Below, piece by piece: positions 9,262-18,399 of a DNA stretch of 64,000 nucleotides. A program made the translations under genes and the position numbers. Origin of the DNA: Caulobacter rhizosphaerae (lineage in GTDB: Bacteria > Pseudomonadota > Alphaproteobacteria > Caulobacterales > Caulobacteraceae); the NCBI RefSeq assembly GCF_010977555.1, contig NZ_CP048815.1, forward strand, positions 5,200,501 to 5,264,500, given 5' to 3'. Within the stretch, counting starts at the first letter, position 1, and every line of letters starts with the position of its first letter. The notes beneath the pieces were generated by a model. That model ran no database searches and was not told the DNA's origin. It was given only the letters and a program-made list of their open reading frames with translations.

Positions 9262-9308
9262 CTACCAGATGTAGTGTGACGAGGCGTCGCATCCACAACA
9301 TAGGGCCT
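9262..9308 (-). promoter_or_regulatory. Putative NrdR box pair upstream of nrdB
   Basis: Two 16-bp sites start exactly 31 bp apart: 9262-9277 (minus strand ACACTACATCTGGTAG) and 9293-9308 (CCACAACATAGGGCCT). Against the known NrdR consensus ACACWATATATWGTGT they match at about 11 and 10 positions. A 31-bp offset is three helical turns, typical of paired NrdR boxes. The same arrangement is found upstream of nrdA. Confidence 0.5.
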
Positions 9309-9313
9309 TACCT

Positions 9314-9985
9314 GTGGAAAAGCCGTTCACCCTGTTCAGCGCCGTCGGATCGGGCGGCGTGCCGGCCGAAGCGGCCATGACGCTGATCGGCCTGCCCTAT
9401 GAGATCGTCGAGGCGCCGACCTGGGAAGGCGAGGCCGAGCAGGCCAAGGTGGCCGGCGTCAACCCGCTTCGCCAGATCCCCGCCCTGGTCACGCCCGAGG
9501 GCGAGACGATCACCGAGAGCGCCGCCATCCTGCTGTGGCTGGCCGACCGCCATCCCGAGGCGCGGCTGGCGCCGGCCCCGGACGCGCCCCTGCGCGGCCA
9601 GTTCCTGCGCTGGATGGTGTTCGTGCCGGCGGCGATCTATTCGCTGTTCTGGGTGCGCGACGAGCCCTCGCGCCTGGGTGGGCCGGATCCCGAGGTCCAG
9701 GCCCGGATCAAGGCCGCGACCGCCGAGCGCATCGCCGCGTGTTGGGAGATGATGGAAGGCCAACTCGATCCCGGTCGCTACTTGCTGGGCGACGACCTGA
9801 CCGTGCTCGACCTCTATGTCGCCGTGGTCAGCCGCTGGGGGCCGCGGCGCAAGCGGTTCTACGAGGTCGCGCCGAAGATGAGCCAGGTGGTCCGGCGAGT
9901 GGACGCCGATCCGCGGCTGGCGGACTTCTGGGCCGAACGGTTCCCGTTCGTCGAGGGCTGGGAGAGCCGCGGGGCGGCGGGGTAG
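9314..9985 (+). CDS. Glutathione S-transferase family protein
   Basis: A 223-residue protein with a thioredoxin-like N-terminal domain (residues ~1-80; IPALVTPEGETITESAAIL is the glutathione-binding region) and an all-helical C-terminal domain including LGDDLTVLDLYVAV, the conserved GST N-capping box motif. The start is GTG at 9314. It reads divergently from nrdB over the putative NrdR boxes and converges on the winged-helix regulator gene. The substrate is unknown. Confidence 0.85.
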   Translation: MEKPFTLFSAVGSGGVPAEAAMTLIGLPYEIVEAPTWEGEAEQAKVAGVNPLRQIPALVTPEGETITESAAILLWLADRHPEARLAPAPDAPLRGQFLRWMVFVPAAIYSLFWVRDEPSRLGGPDPEVQARIKAATAERIAACWEMMEGQLDPGRYLLGDDLTVLDLYVAVVSRWGPRRKRFYEVAPKMSQVVRRVDADPRLADFWAERFPFVEGWESRGAAG

Positions 9986-10009
9986 GCGCCAACAGGACCA
10001 CGCGGAAAC

Positions 10010-10942
10010 CTACGGTACGGCCGCCCGCGCCGCGCCACCCCGCGACGGCTGCGGCTGGCCCCGGCAGCACCGTCCCAGCGCCTCGGCCACCTGTCCGGCG
10101 ATCTCGTCCTGCACCTGCAGGAGATCGCGCGACGAGCGGTCATAGCTCTGCGACCAGACCACCGAACCATCGGCCGCGCGCACGACGCGCGCCGAGATCC
10201 GCAGGGTGTCGCCGGACCTGCGCAGGCTGCCATCGACCAGATAATCGACGTCCAGCGCCGTCGCCGTCTGCGCCACCGTCATCGTCTTGCCCTTCAGCGC
10301 GAAGGAGTCGGTGGGCGCGCTCACCCGCCATCCGTCCATGCCGCTCAGGCGGGTGACCAATTCCTCGGTCACACCGTCGGCGACATACTCCTCGTTCATG
10401 GCCTGGCTGGTGAGATCAAGGAACGGCAGCACGGCCAAGGCCTGTCGAGGCTGCTGCCGCGAAACGGCAGGCGACGGCGACCGGAGGGCGCCGGCGGTGT
10501 TTCCCCGGCCCAGGACGACCAATCCCACCGCCACCGCCACGACCGCGGCGCAGCCGGCGACCAGCCCGAGCCGGCGACGCGACGGCGGCGACGGCGTGGT
10601 GGTCGCCGGGTCGACGTCCGGCGCGACGGAGGCCACCAGGCGGTAGCCCTGGCGCGGCACGGTGGCGATATAGGCCGGCGCCTTACGATCGTCGCCGAGC
10701 AGGCGGCGAAGCGAGGTGATCGCCTGATAGACGGAGTCCTGGGACACCACCGCGCCCGCCCAGACCTCGTCGAGAAGCTGGTCGATGGTGACCGTCCGCC
10801 CGGCGTGCTCGGCCAGGCAGACCAGGAGCCGCATGGATCGGTCGTCGACGCGCAGGCTCTCGCTGTCGCGGGTGATCCGTCCCGACCTCGGATCGACCGA
10901 CCAGGCCCCGACGCGGAAGGCGGATCCGGAGAGAGGGCTCAT
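10010..10942 (-). CDS. Membrane-anchored winged-helix regulator (CadC-like) with TolB-type periplasmic domain
   Basis: A 310-residue protein. Residues ~5-100 form an OmpR/PhoB-type winged-helix DNA-binding domain (RLLVCLAEHAG, SQDSVYQAITSLRRLLGDD, TVPRQGYRLV). One membrane segment follows near residues 122-142. The C-terminal part (LAVLPFLDLTS, YVADGVTEELVTRL, YLVDGSLRR) is the TolB-N/FlgO-like domain often found in such one-component regulators and in adenylate-cyclase-like proteins. It therefore probably senses an envelope signal and acts directly on DNA. The ATG at 10942 was chosen because the winged-helix domain starts there. It is divergent from yceI across 250 bases. Confidence 0.82.
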   Translation of the reverse strand: MSPLSGSAFRVGAWSVDPRSGRITRDSESLRVDDRSMRLLVCLAEHAGRTVTIDQLLDEVWAGAVVSQDSVYQAITSLRRLLGDDRKAPAYIATVPRQGYRLVASVAPDVDPATTTPSPPSRRRLGLVAGCAAVVAVAVGLVVLGRGNTAGALRSPSPAVSRQQPRQALAVLPFLDLTSQAMNEEYVADGVTEELVTRLSGMDGWRVSAPTDSFALKGKTMTVAQTATALDVDYLVDGSLRRSGDTLRISARVVRAADGSVVWSQSYDRSSRDLLQVQDEIAGQVAEALGRCCRGQPQPSRGGAARAAVP

Positions 10943-11192
10943 GGTTCTGCGAAAACTCCGGATCTGAACGGGCCCAAGGACAGCAGGCGGGCGCTGTGAA
11001 GGTCTCGCGAACGCGGGCGACGTCAAGGGCCAGGGGCGAAGATCGCGGCGGCCCATTCTCCTCGGCGGAAGTTTTCAGAGCTTTTCAGAGGGCCGTTCAG
11101 GACTCCGCGACGGCGGTCGGCGCCCTGTCCAGGCGCCGTGTCGCACGGCCGGCGCTTTTGACGAACACACATCCAACCCTGGAGACTCCTGA

Positions 11193-11804
11193 ATGACCCG
11201 AATGCTGCCCGGCCTCGCGGCCGCCCTGGCGATCGCCGCCGTCATCGGCCCGGCTCGCGCCCAGTCGCCCTTCAAGCCCGAAGACGTGCAGGCGGGGACC
11301 TACACGGTGGACTCCAAGGAGACGCTGGTCCGCTACGGCACGATCCACATGGGCATCAGCGAGTTCTGGGGCACGTTTCCCGGCGCCAAGGGGACGCTGA
11401 TGATCGATCCCAAGGCGCTCGGCGACGCCAAGCTCGACGTCTCCGTGCCGATCGCCACCGTCTCGACGACCAACAAGGACCTGGACGCCCAGTTCCTGTC
11501 CTCGACCTTCTTCGACGCGGCGAAGTATCCGCAGATGCATTTCGTCTCGACCTCGGTGACCCCCACCGGACCGACGACGGCCAAGATCGCCGGCGACCTG
11601 ACCCTGCACGGCGTCACCAGGCCGATCGTGCTCGACGCCACCTTTACCGGCGCGGGCCCCAACCACTTCACCAAGGTCTTCACCATCGGCTTCAAAGCCC
11701 AGGGCCAGATCAACCGCTCGGACTTCGGGATCGGCAAGTGGGTCCCCGTGGTCAGCGACGCGACGACCATCGATATCAGCGCGGCTTTCGAGAAGAAGAC
11801 CTAG
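11193..11804 (+). CDS. YceI family periplasmic protein
   Basis: A 203-residue protein with a Sec signal peptide (cleavage after RAQ near residue 24) and a YceI-type lipocalin-like barrel: YTVDSKETLVRYGTIHMGISEFWGTF is interrupted by typical strand pairs, and DLTLHGVTRPIVLDATF is the family's most conserved stretch. YceI proteins bind polyisoprenoids or similar lipids. The gene is divergent from the winged-helix regulator, which could control it, but no operator was identified. Confidence 0.88.
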   Translation: MTRMLPGLAAALAIAAVIGPARAQSPFKPEDVQAGTYTVDSKETLVRYGTIHMGISEFWGTFPGAKGTLMIDPKALGDAKLDVSVPIATVSTTNKDLDAQFLSSTFFDAAKYPQMHFVSTSVTPTGPTTAKIAGDLTLHGVTRPIVLDATFTGAGPNHFTKVFTIGFKAQGQINRSDFGIGKWVPVVSDATTIDISAAFEKKT

Positions 11805-11891
11805 GCCGCGTTCGCCGCGGATCGGGAAGGGGAAGCCGAAAGCCCCGGCGAGGTCTTGGGAAATCGCCCGCGATCCTGCTAAGCCCTTCCC

Positions 11892-12674
11892 ATGCTGACC
11901 GATCCGCTGTTCTACGCCGTCGCCATCCCCGCCGTGATCCTGCTGGGCCTGGCCAAGGGCGGGTTCGCCGGGATCGGGGTGGTGGCGGTGCCGTTGATGG
12001 CGCTGGTCATCTCGCCGGTGCTGGCCGCGGCGATCACCCTGCCGATCCTGCTGGCCCAGGACGTGGTCAGCGTCTGGTCCTTCCGCAGGACCTGGGACAG
12101 GGGCCTGCTGGTCCTGATGCTGCCGGCCGCCGCGGTCGGCGTCTTCGTCGGCTGGCTGCTGGCGGCCCGGGTGTCGGTGGCGGCGGTCGAGCTGTCGATC
12201 GGCGTGATCTCGATCGCCTTCTCGCTGCAGCGCCTGTGGGCCGAACGGGCGGTCAAGGCCGCCGAGGCGGTCGAGGCCGGGCCGGATCGGCCCCTAATGG
12301 GCTTGGGGCTGGGCGCCCTGTGCGGCGCGATCGCCGGCTTCACCAGCCAGGTGGCCCACGCCGGCGGCCCGCCGTTCCAGATCTATGTCCTGCCCCGCCG
12401 CCTGCCGCGCGACGTGTTCATCGGGACCAGCGCCATCTTCTTCGCTACCGTCAACTGGATGAAGGTGCCGGCCTATGTCGCCCTGGGCCAGTTCACGCCC
12501 CAGGTGCTGACCACGGCGGCCGTGCTGCTGCCCCTGGCCCTGGCCTCGACCTGGGCCGGCGTCTGGCTGGTGCGCCGGGTGCCCGCCGAGGGGTTCTACC
12601 GGGTGATCTATGTCCTGCTGATCGCGGTCGGGGCCAAGTTGGCCTGGGACGGGGCCCACGGCCTGCTGGCCTGA
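11892..12674 (+). CDS. Sulfite exporter TauE/SafE family protein
   Basis: A 260-residue inner-membrane protein with about eight spans in two repeated halves. The characteristic LAKGGFAGIGVVAVPL motif lies near residue 16 and the second-half GAIAGFTSQVAHAGGPPFQIYVLPRRL near residue 140. The family (TauE/SafE/TSUP) exports sulfur-containing organic anions or sulfite, but the substrate here is not known. Confidence 0.87.
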   Translation: MLTDPLFYAVAIPAVILLGLAKGGFAGIGVVAVPLMALVISPVLAAAITLPILLAQDVVSVWSFRRTWDRGLLVLMLPAAAVGVFVGWLLAARVSVAAVELSIGVISIAFSLQRLWAERAVKAAEAVEAGPDRPLMGLGLGALCGAIAGFTSQVAHAGGPPFQIYVLPRRLPRDVFIGTSAIFFATVNWMKVPAYVALGQFTPQVLTTAAVLLPLALASTWAGVWLVRRVPAEGFYRVIYVLLIAVGAKLAWDGAHGLLA

Positions 12675-12763
12675 ACGAAACCTGAGCGAAATAACATCGG
12701 CGGCCCTATCCCAGCCACGATGATCGGCGTTTATATGTCACCGATCGCGCATAGAGTGGGGCC

Positions 12764-13477
12764 ATGACCGAGACGACCAGCATCATCCCGACCACGCCCG
12801 CGGCGCAGGTTCCGGCGACGGTCGCGGCCACCCACTATCCGACGCCGGCCGCCAAGTGCGCCGACCTGGTGGTGCACCTGGCCGGCCTGGCCTGCGCCCT
12901 GCTGGGCGGCGGCATCATGCTGGGCCTGGCCTTCGGCCTGGGTTCGCTGAGCCAGGTGGCGGCCATCGCCGTCTACACCGTCGGCCTGATCACCATGCTG
13001 TCGCTGTCGACCGCCTACAACTTCGCCAAGGCCCGCTGGCGGCCGCTGCTGCGCCGCTTCGACCACGCCGGCATCTTCATCATGATCGCCGCCTCCTACA
13101 CCCCGTTCACCACCCAGAACCTGCATGGCTGGTGGGCGATCGGCATGACCACGGCGGTGTGGTCGGTGGCCGGCGTCGGCGTCGCCGCCAAGCTGTTCCT
13201 GCCGGGCCTCGACAAGCGCTTCTGGGTCGGGCTGTACCTGGCGCTGGGCTGGCTGGTGCTGGTGGCCATCAAGCCGATGATCGCCGGCATGGGGTGGGCG
13301 GCCCTGCTGCTGCTCGCGCTTGGCGGCGTGATCTATTCGACCGGTACGGTGTTCTACCTGATGAAGCGGCTGAAGTTCCGGCGGGCGATCTGGCACGGTC
13401 ACGTGATCGGCGGCGCCGGCCTGCACTACGCCGCCGTGCTGGTCGGGGTGGTCCTGGCCTCCAGCGGTCACTCCTGA
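12764..13477 (+). CDS. Hemolysin III family (PAQR-type) membrane protein
   Basis: A 237-residue seven-span protein. Visible family residues are SLSTAYNFAK, a conserved FDHAGIFIMIAASYTPFT segment and a C-terminal HGHVIGGAGLHY carrying the metal-binding histidines of the AdipoR/HlyIII superfamily. Those enzymes are thought to be zinc-dependent amide hydrolases; the old name hemolysin III is historical. The N-terminal ~30 residues are an unusual Thr/Pro-rich tail. Confidence 0.87.
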   Translation: MTETTSIIPTTPAAQVPATVAATHYPTPAAKCADLVVHLAGLACALLGGGIMLGLAFGLGSLSQVAAIAVYTVGLITMLSLSTAYNFAKARWRPLLRRFDHAGIFIMIAASYTPFTTQNLHGWWAIGMTTAVWSVAGVGVAAKLFLPGLDKRFWVGLYLALGWLVLVAIKPMIAGMGWAALLLLALGGVIYSTGTVFYLMKRLKFRRAIWHGHVIGGAGLHYAAVLVGVVLASSGHS

Positions 13478-13499
13478 CCGTCCGTCCGTCGAGTTTGCC

Positions 13500-14840
13500 T
13501 TGAACACCCCGTCCGATCCCAAAAAGACCGTCCAGAGCTTCTTCCGGGATCGCGCGGCGAACGGCCAGCGCGGCAAGCGCCTGTCCGCCCCGCTGGGCCA
13601 TGCCGACAACGCCATCGAGGCTGCCGGCTTCCCCGGGGTGCGGCTGAGCATCGACGAGGCCGACGAGGCCCTCCGCAGCGTCGCCGACCGCCTGGCCCCG
13701 ATGCGGCCGCTGCTGGGGCGCGACGACTTCAACATCCTGGCCCTGTCCGGCGGCGCGGCCGGCGGCGCCTTCGGGGCCGGCGCCCTGATCGGCCTGACCA
13801 AGGCCGGGACGCGGCCGCAGTTCGCCATCGTCACCGGTGTCAGCACTGGCGCCTTGATCGCCCCCTTCGCCTTCCTCGGCCCAGCCTGGGACGACCGCCT
13901 GGCCGAGGCCTATGTCGGCGGCCACGCGGCCGACCTGCTCAGCCTCAAGAGCCTGGGTCCGACCCTGGGGCCCAGCCTGTTCCGCGGCGACTCGCTGGAC
14001 GGGCTGGTCGCGCCGTTCGTCGACCTTGAGATGATCGAGGCCATCGCCGGCGAGCACGCCCGCGGCCGGCGCCTGTTGATCGCCACCACCAACCTCGACA
14101 GCCAGAAGGCGACGATCTGGGACATGGGCGAGATCGCCAGCCGGGGCGGCGAGGCGGCCGTTCGGCTGTTCCGCGACGTGCTGGTGGCCTCGGCCACCCT
14201 GCCCGGCCTGTTCCCGCCCAAGCTGATCGACGTCGAGGCCCCCGACGGTCATGGGGGCCTGACCCGTTATCAAGAGATGCACGCCGACGGCGGCATCGCC
14301 GCGCCGCTGTTCCTGATGCCCGACGCCCTGCTGCGCTGGCGCGAGCTGGGCCAGCGCCTGCGGCGCGGCCGGGTCTATGTGATCTTCAACACCGTGCTCG
14401 ACCCCTCGCCGCGCACCACCGCGCCAGGCGTGACCTCGATCATGAGCCGCAGTTTCGAGACCATGCTGCGGTTCTCCTACCGCCAGGCGCTGAGCGTGGC
14501 CGCGGGCTTTTGCGCCCGCCACAACCTGCCGCTCTGGTCGGCCTCCATCCCGGCCAGCTTTTCGGACTTCAACATGATGAAGTTCGAGACCGCCGTCATG
14601 CGGCGGACCTTCGACGACGCCCAGGCCCTGGCGATCAGCGGCCAGCTGTGGTCCAGCGCCATCCCGACCCCCGAGCCCCTGTGGCGCGGGCTGTTCAAGC
14701 GCCAGGCCGCGACCCGGCGGCAGGCCGTCAAGGATCCGATCCTGACGCCGGCCCTGGCCGCGCCGGACGAACCGCCCATCGATCTGGCGACCGATCCGGC
14801 GGTGGCCTCAGGCGTCGAACGGGAAGAGCCTATTTCTTGA
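13500..14840 (+). CDS. Patatin-like phospholipase
   Basis: A 446-residue protein with the patatin catalytic layout: the glycine-rich oxyanion hole GGAAGGAFGAG near residue 83, the nucleophile motif GVSTG (G-x-S-x-G) near residue 115 and DGG near residue 263 for the dyad aspartate. Ser-Asp chemistry on membrane lipids is expected. The start at 13500 is a TTG without a strong ribosome-binding site, so the N-terminus is uncertain. Its last 11 bases overlap the convergent zinc-ribbon gene. It follows the hemolysin III gene by 22 bases and may share its transcript. Confidence 0.85.
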   Translation: MNTPSDPKKTVQSFFRDRAANGQRGKRLSAPLGHADNAIEAAGFPGVRLSIDEADEALRSVADRLAPMRPLLGRDDFNILALSGGAAGGAFGAGALIGLTKAGTRPQFAIVTGVSTGALIAPFAFLGPAWDDRLAEAYVGGHAADLLSLKSLGPTLGPSLFRGDSLDGLVAPFVDLEMIEAIAGEHARGRRLLIATTNLDSQKATIWDMGEIASRGGEAAVRLFRDVLVASATLPGLFPPKLIDVEAPDGHGGLTRYQEMHADGGIAAPLFLMPDALLRWRELGQRLRRGRVYVIFNTVLDPSPRTTAPGVTSIMSRSFETMLRFSYRQALSVAAGFCARHNLPLWSASIPASFSDFNMMKFETAVMRRTFDDAQALAISGQLWSSAIPTPEPLWRGLFKRQAATRRQAVKDPILTPALAAPDEPPIDLATDPAVASGVEREEPIS

Positions 14841-15168
14841 GGTAGCGGGCGCGCAGCTTCTCGACGCGCGGCGGATCGGCCCGGAAGTCCGCGGCCAGGC
14901 CAAGGCGGGCGTTGCAGGACGGGCAGCGCACCGAGTCCTCGTCGGCCAGCTCGGCCGGCGGGTCGAAGCGCGTGCCGCAGGGCTTGCACTTGAAGTCGCC
15001 CGTCGGCGGCGGCGGGGCGGGCTGCGGCGGCGGCTCGGGGGCCCTCAGCACGACGCGCTTGGCGCCGGCCGGCCGCGGGATGCGCTCGAGCGGCGGCGGA
15101 CCGCCCGGCGCGGCGACGCCGCTCTTCAGGCTCAGGATCTTGCGGCGAGGGGGCTCGCTATCGCTCAT
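14830..15168 (-). CDS. Small zinc-ribbon protein
   Basis: A 112-residue cytoplasmic protein with a proline-rich N-terminal half and a CKPC...CPSC zinc ribbon at about residues 61-83, followed by a basic tail ending RYLKK. Two CxxC pairs 20 residues apart are the only recognisable feature. The function is unknown; a nucleic-acid or protein-binding adaptor is conceivable. It converges on the patatin gene with an 11-base overlap. Confidence 0.7.
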   Translation of the reverse strand: MSDSEPPRRKILSLKSGVAAPGGPPPLERIPRPAGAKRVVLRAPEPPPQPAPPPPTGDFKCKPCGTRFDPPAELADEDSVRCPSCNARLGLAADFRADPPRVEKLRARYLKK

Positions 15169-15285
15169 GACGCTGGATGGCTCGGCTGGAGGCCCGGCTG
15201 CAGGCTTCGGTGAAAGACGGGCGCTAGCTGCATGATCTGAGCCCGAAACTCAAGCGCCGAAGCGTGGGACGCCGGCGCGGCGGTC

Positions 15286-16290
15286 CTACCAGTGCGGCCT
15301 CAGGCTGAACGAGAAGGCGACCATCTCGTCCTTCTGGGTCGCCATGCCCATGATCTGGTCCTTGGCCCTGATCTTGCGATGAACATAGCCGAACGAGGCC
15401 TGCATGGGCCCCTTGCGCCAGGCCAGGCCGGCCTGGCCGTCGCCGACCAGCTTGCTGCTGGTGTCGGTGGTGACGCCGGCCCGGCTCCAGTCGCCGTCGC
15501 CGCTGCGCAGCATGTTCAGGCCGACGGCTTGACCGCTGGCGGCCGCGAACATGTACCAGCGCCCGCGCTGGCCGAACTGGCGGCCGTCCTCGACGCCCAG
15601 CGAATCCACGACCCGGTCGCCCATCTTCTTGCCGAACCGCACCGTGGCCCCGGCCTCCGCCGAGCCGCCGGCCCCGCCGATGCCCAGGCCGGCGTGCGGC
15701 GTGACGTCCAGGGCGTACTTGCCCGCGCCCAGCGACACGGCGGCCGGCCAGCCGCGGGTGACGGTCACGTCGACGTCGCGATCCTCGAAACTGTCCTGCT
15801 CGGGCCGCACCAGGGCCAGGGGCCGGGTCTTGCCCACCGGCGCGACGCTGGCCACCGACACACGCACCGAGTCGACGGCGTGATGACCCTCGCCGACCAC
15901 GAAGGCGTTGGACCGCCAGGTGACCGGGCCGCGGCCCTCGTAATAGCGGTTGGCGTCCAGCAGGCCGGCGTCGCCATAGGCGCCGGCCGGCGACAGCGAG
16001 AAGGCGGGATCGGCGTCGCGCGCGGTCTTGGCGGCGGGCGCCTCGGCGAAGCCGACCGCGCGGCCGGCGGGCCGAACGTTGCGGACGCCCAGGTCCACGG
16101 GCGCACCGGCGCGCAGGTCGACGACGAAACTAGGCGAGGCGGGCTTGCGGGCGGCGCTGGACGTCCTATCTGAAGGCCTGGACGACTTGCCAGCTTTCGT
16201 CGGGGTGGACCGCGTCGGCGCGGCCTGCGCGGTGGCGACAGCCAGAGCGCTTACCCCCAAGATCGCGACAAATGCCGTGCAAGCACGCAT
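15286..16290 (-). CDS. Predicted outer-membrane protein, possibly LpxR/DUF2219-like
   Basis: A 334-residue exported protein with a signal peptide (cleavage after AQA-A near residue 24), a basic Ser/Thr/Pro-rich linker to residue ~55 and a C-terminal half of alternating beta-strand pattern (KYALDVTPHAGLGIGG, WYMFAAASGQAVGLNM, QASFGYVHRKI) ending in an aromatic residue (RPHW), as outer-membrane barrels do. The last third resembles the DUF2219 family that includes lipid A 3-O-deacylase LpxR, but I cannot confirm active-site residues. Confidence 0.6.
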   Translation of the reverse strand: MRACTAFVAILGVSALAVATAQAAPTRSTPTKAGKSSRPSDRTSSAARKPASPSFVVDLRAGAPVDLGVRNVRPAGRAVGFAEAPAAKTARDADPAFSLSPAGAYGDAGLLDANRYYEGRGPVTWRSNAFVVGEGHHAVDSVRVSVASVAPVGKTRPLALVRPEQDSFEDRDVDVTVTRGWPAAVSLGAGKYALDVTPHAGLGIGGAGGSAEAGATVRFGKKMGDRVVDSLGVEDGRQFGQRGRWYMFAAASGQAVGLNMLRSGDGDWSRAGVTTDTSSKLVGDGQAGLAWRKGPMQASFGYVHRKIRAKDQIMGMATQKDEMVAFSFSLRPHW

Positions 16291-16404
16291 TCAGGTCCCC
16301 AGAACCCTTTTTCCCCACCGAAAGCCTACTCGGAATCCGTATGACGTCCATGGGACAAATCCCCACGTCATGAACATTTCTTGGAAGCTAAGGTTCCCGA
16401 CGCG

Positions 16405-16436
16405 AAAACGGCGCCGCGGGGATCCGCGACGCCGTT
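16405..16436 (-). terminator. Hairpin terminator of nrdA
   Basis: AACGGCGCCGCGG/CCGCGACGCCGTT form a 13-bp stem with one mismatch and a 4-base loop, followed by TTTT-like bases on the minus strand. It lies 36 bases beyond the nrdA stop codon. Confidence 0.65.
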
Positions 16437-16471
16437 GATTTCAGGGTTCGCCGAGCGTTACCCGGGCCAGG

Positions 16472-18346
16472 TCACTGGCAGGCCAGGCATTCCTCGTAGT
16501 CGGTCTTGGACGGCGCGTCGAAGCCATTGGCGGGGCCCGCCACCGCGACGTCGGAACCGGCGTAGGACGCCCGCTGCACCGACTTGGAGCGCAGGTAGTA
16601 CAGCGACTTCACGCCGCGCTCCCAGGCCTGCCAGTGCAGCATGTGCAGGTCCCACTTGTCGACGTCGCCCGGCAGGAAAATGTTCACCGACTGGCTCTGG
16701 CAGATTTCCGGTGTGCGGTCGGCGGCCAGTTCGACCACCCAGCGCTGATCCAGTTCGAAGGCGGTCTTGTAGACGTCCTTGTCGTCCTGGCTGAGGAAGT
16801 CGAGGTGCTGGACCGAACCTTCGTTCTCCAGGATCGAACCCCAGACCGCGTCGGTGTTCTGGCCCTTCTCTTCCAGCAACTTCTCCAGATAGGGGTTCTT
16901 CACCGCGAACGAGCCCGACAGGGTCTTGTGGGTGTAGATGTTAGCCGGGATCGGCTCGATGCCGGCCGAGGTGCCGCCGCAGATGATCGAGATCGAGGCG
17001 GTCGGGGCGATGGCCAGCTTGTGCGAGAAGCGCTCCAACGAGCCGCGCTCGGCGGCGTCGGGGCACGGGCCCTTCTCCTGGCCGATGGCGATCGACGCCT
17101 TGTCGGCCTCGCGGCGCAGGTGCTTGAACATCCGCATGTTCCAGCTCTTGGCCAGGGCGCTCTCGAACGGCACGTTCTGGCTCTGCAGGAAACTGTGGAA
17201 GCCCATCAGGCCCAGGCCCACCGAACGTTCGCGCATGGCCGCATAGGCGGCCGTCGAAGCGGCGTCCGGGGCGCGGTCGATGAAGTCCTGCAGGACGTTG
17301 TCGAGGAAGCGCATGATGTCCTCGATGAACATCGGATGGTCGCGCCACTCCAGGAACGTCTCGGCGTTGACCGACGACAGGCAGCAGACCGCCGTGCGGT
17401 CGTTGCCCAGGTGGTCCAGGCCGGTGTGCAGCATGATCTCGCTGCACAGGTTCGACTGGCGGACCTTCAGGCCCAGCTCGCGCTGGTGCTGCGGCATGGC
17501 CCGGTTCACGGTGTCGGAGAAGATCAGGTAGGGCTCGCCGGTCTGCAGGCGCAGCTCCAGCACCTTCTGCCACAGGGCGCGGGCGTCGACCTCGCGCAGG
17601 ACCTCATTGGTCTTGGGCGAGCGCAGGCCGAACTTGTGGCCGTCGCGGACGGCGTGCATGAACTCGTCGGTGATCGAGATGCCGTGGTGCAGGTTCAGGG
17701 ACTTGCGGTTGAAGTCGCCCGACGCCTTGCGGATCTCCAGGAACTCTTCGATTTCCGGGTGGTGGATATCGAGGTAAACGGCCGCCGAACCGCGGCGCAA
17801 GGACCCTTGGCTGATCGCCAGGGTCAGGCTGTCCATCACGCGGATGAAGGGGATGATGCCGCTGGTCTGGCCCTGGCCCTTGACCTTCTCGCCGATCGAC
17901 CGGACGCCGCCCCAGTAGGTGCCGATGCCGCCGCCGTTGGCGGCCAGCCAGACGTTCTCGTTCCAGACGCCCAGGATGCCGTCCAGGCTGTCGTTGACCG
18001 CGTTCAGGAAGCAGCTGATCGGCAGGCCGCGCTCGGCGCCGCCGTTGCTGAGCACCGGGGTCGACGGCATGAACCACAGCTGGCTCATGTAGTCGTAGAC
18101 GCGCTGGGCGTGGTCGGCGTCGTCGGCGAAGGCCGTCGAGACGCGGGCGAACATGTCCTGGTACGACTCGCCCGGCAGCAGGTAGCGATCTTCCAGCGTG
18201 GTCTTGCCGAAATCGGTCAGCAGGGCGTCGCGCGAGCGATCGACCTCGACCTTGCGCACCAGCGCCAGTTTCGGACGTTCAGCCTTCATGCCGCCGGTGC
18301 GGGCCTGGGGGATCGCCGTCGTCTTCGCCGCTTCACTGCCGTTCAT
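16472..18346 (-). CDS. nrdA: Class I ribonucleotide reductase, alpha (catalytic) subunit
   Basis: A 624-residue catalytic subunit. Key elements are NLCSEI near residue 298 (thiyl-radical cysteine and catalytic Asn/Glu), SCFLNAVNDS near 100 (first redox cysteine), PTASISIICGGTSAGIEP near 455 and a C-terminal ECLACQ that carries the swinging-arm cysteines. The start was placed at the ATG at 18346 rather than the TTG at 18352. At 624 residues it is ~130 shorter than E. coli NrdA because the N-terminal ATP-cone (overall activity site) is absent. A putative NrdR box pair precedes it. The partner nrdB is at 8.1 kb. Confidence 0.95.
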   Translation of the reverse strand: MNGSEAAKTTAIPQARTGGMKAERPKLALVRKVEVDRSRDALLTDFGKTTLEDRYLLPGESYQDMFARVSTAFADDADHAQRVYDYMSQLWFMPSTPVLSNGGAERGLPISCFLNAVNDSLDGILGVWNENVWLAANGGGIGTYWGGVRSIGEKVKGQGQTSGIIPFIRVMDSLTLAISQGSLRRGSAAVYLDIHHPEIEEFLEIRKASGDFNRKSLNLHHGISITDEFMHAVRDGHKFGLRSPKTNEVLREVDARALWQKVLELRLQTGEPYLIFSDTVNRAMPQHQRELGLKVRQSNLCSEIMLHTGLDHLGNDRTAVCCLSSVNAETFLEWRDHPMFIEDIMRFLDNVLQDFIDRAPDAASTAAYAAMRERSVGLGLMGFHSFLQSQNVPFESALAKSWNMRMFKHLRREADKASIAIGQEKGPCPDAAERGSLERFSHKLAIAPTASISIICGGTSAGIEPIPANIYTHKTLSGSFAVKNPYLEKLLEEKGQNTDAVWGSILENEGSVQHLDFLSQDDKDVYKTAFELDQRWVVELAADRTPEICQSQSVNIFLPGDVDKWDLHMLHWQAWERGVKSLYYLRSKSVQRASYAGSDVAVAGPANGFDAPSKTDYEECLACQ

Positions 18347-18399
18347 GATCAAAATCCATAATCAATCAGCGTGTTCCGGAAAAGGGAAGTCCCGTCCAG

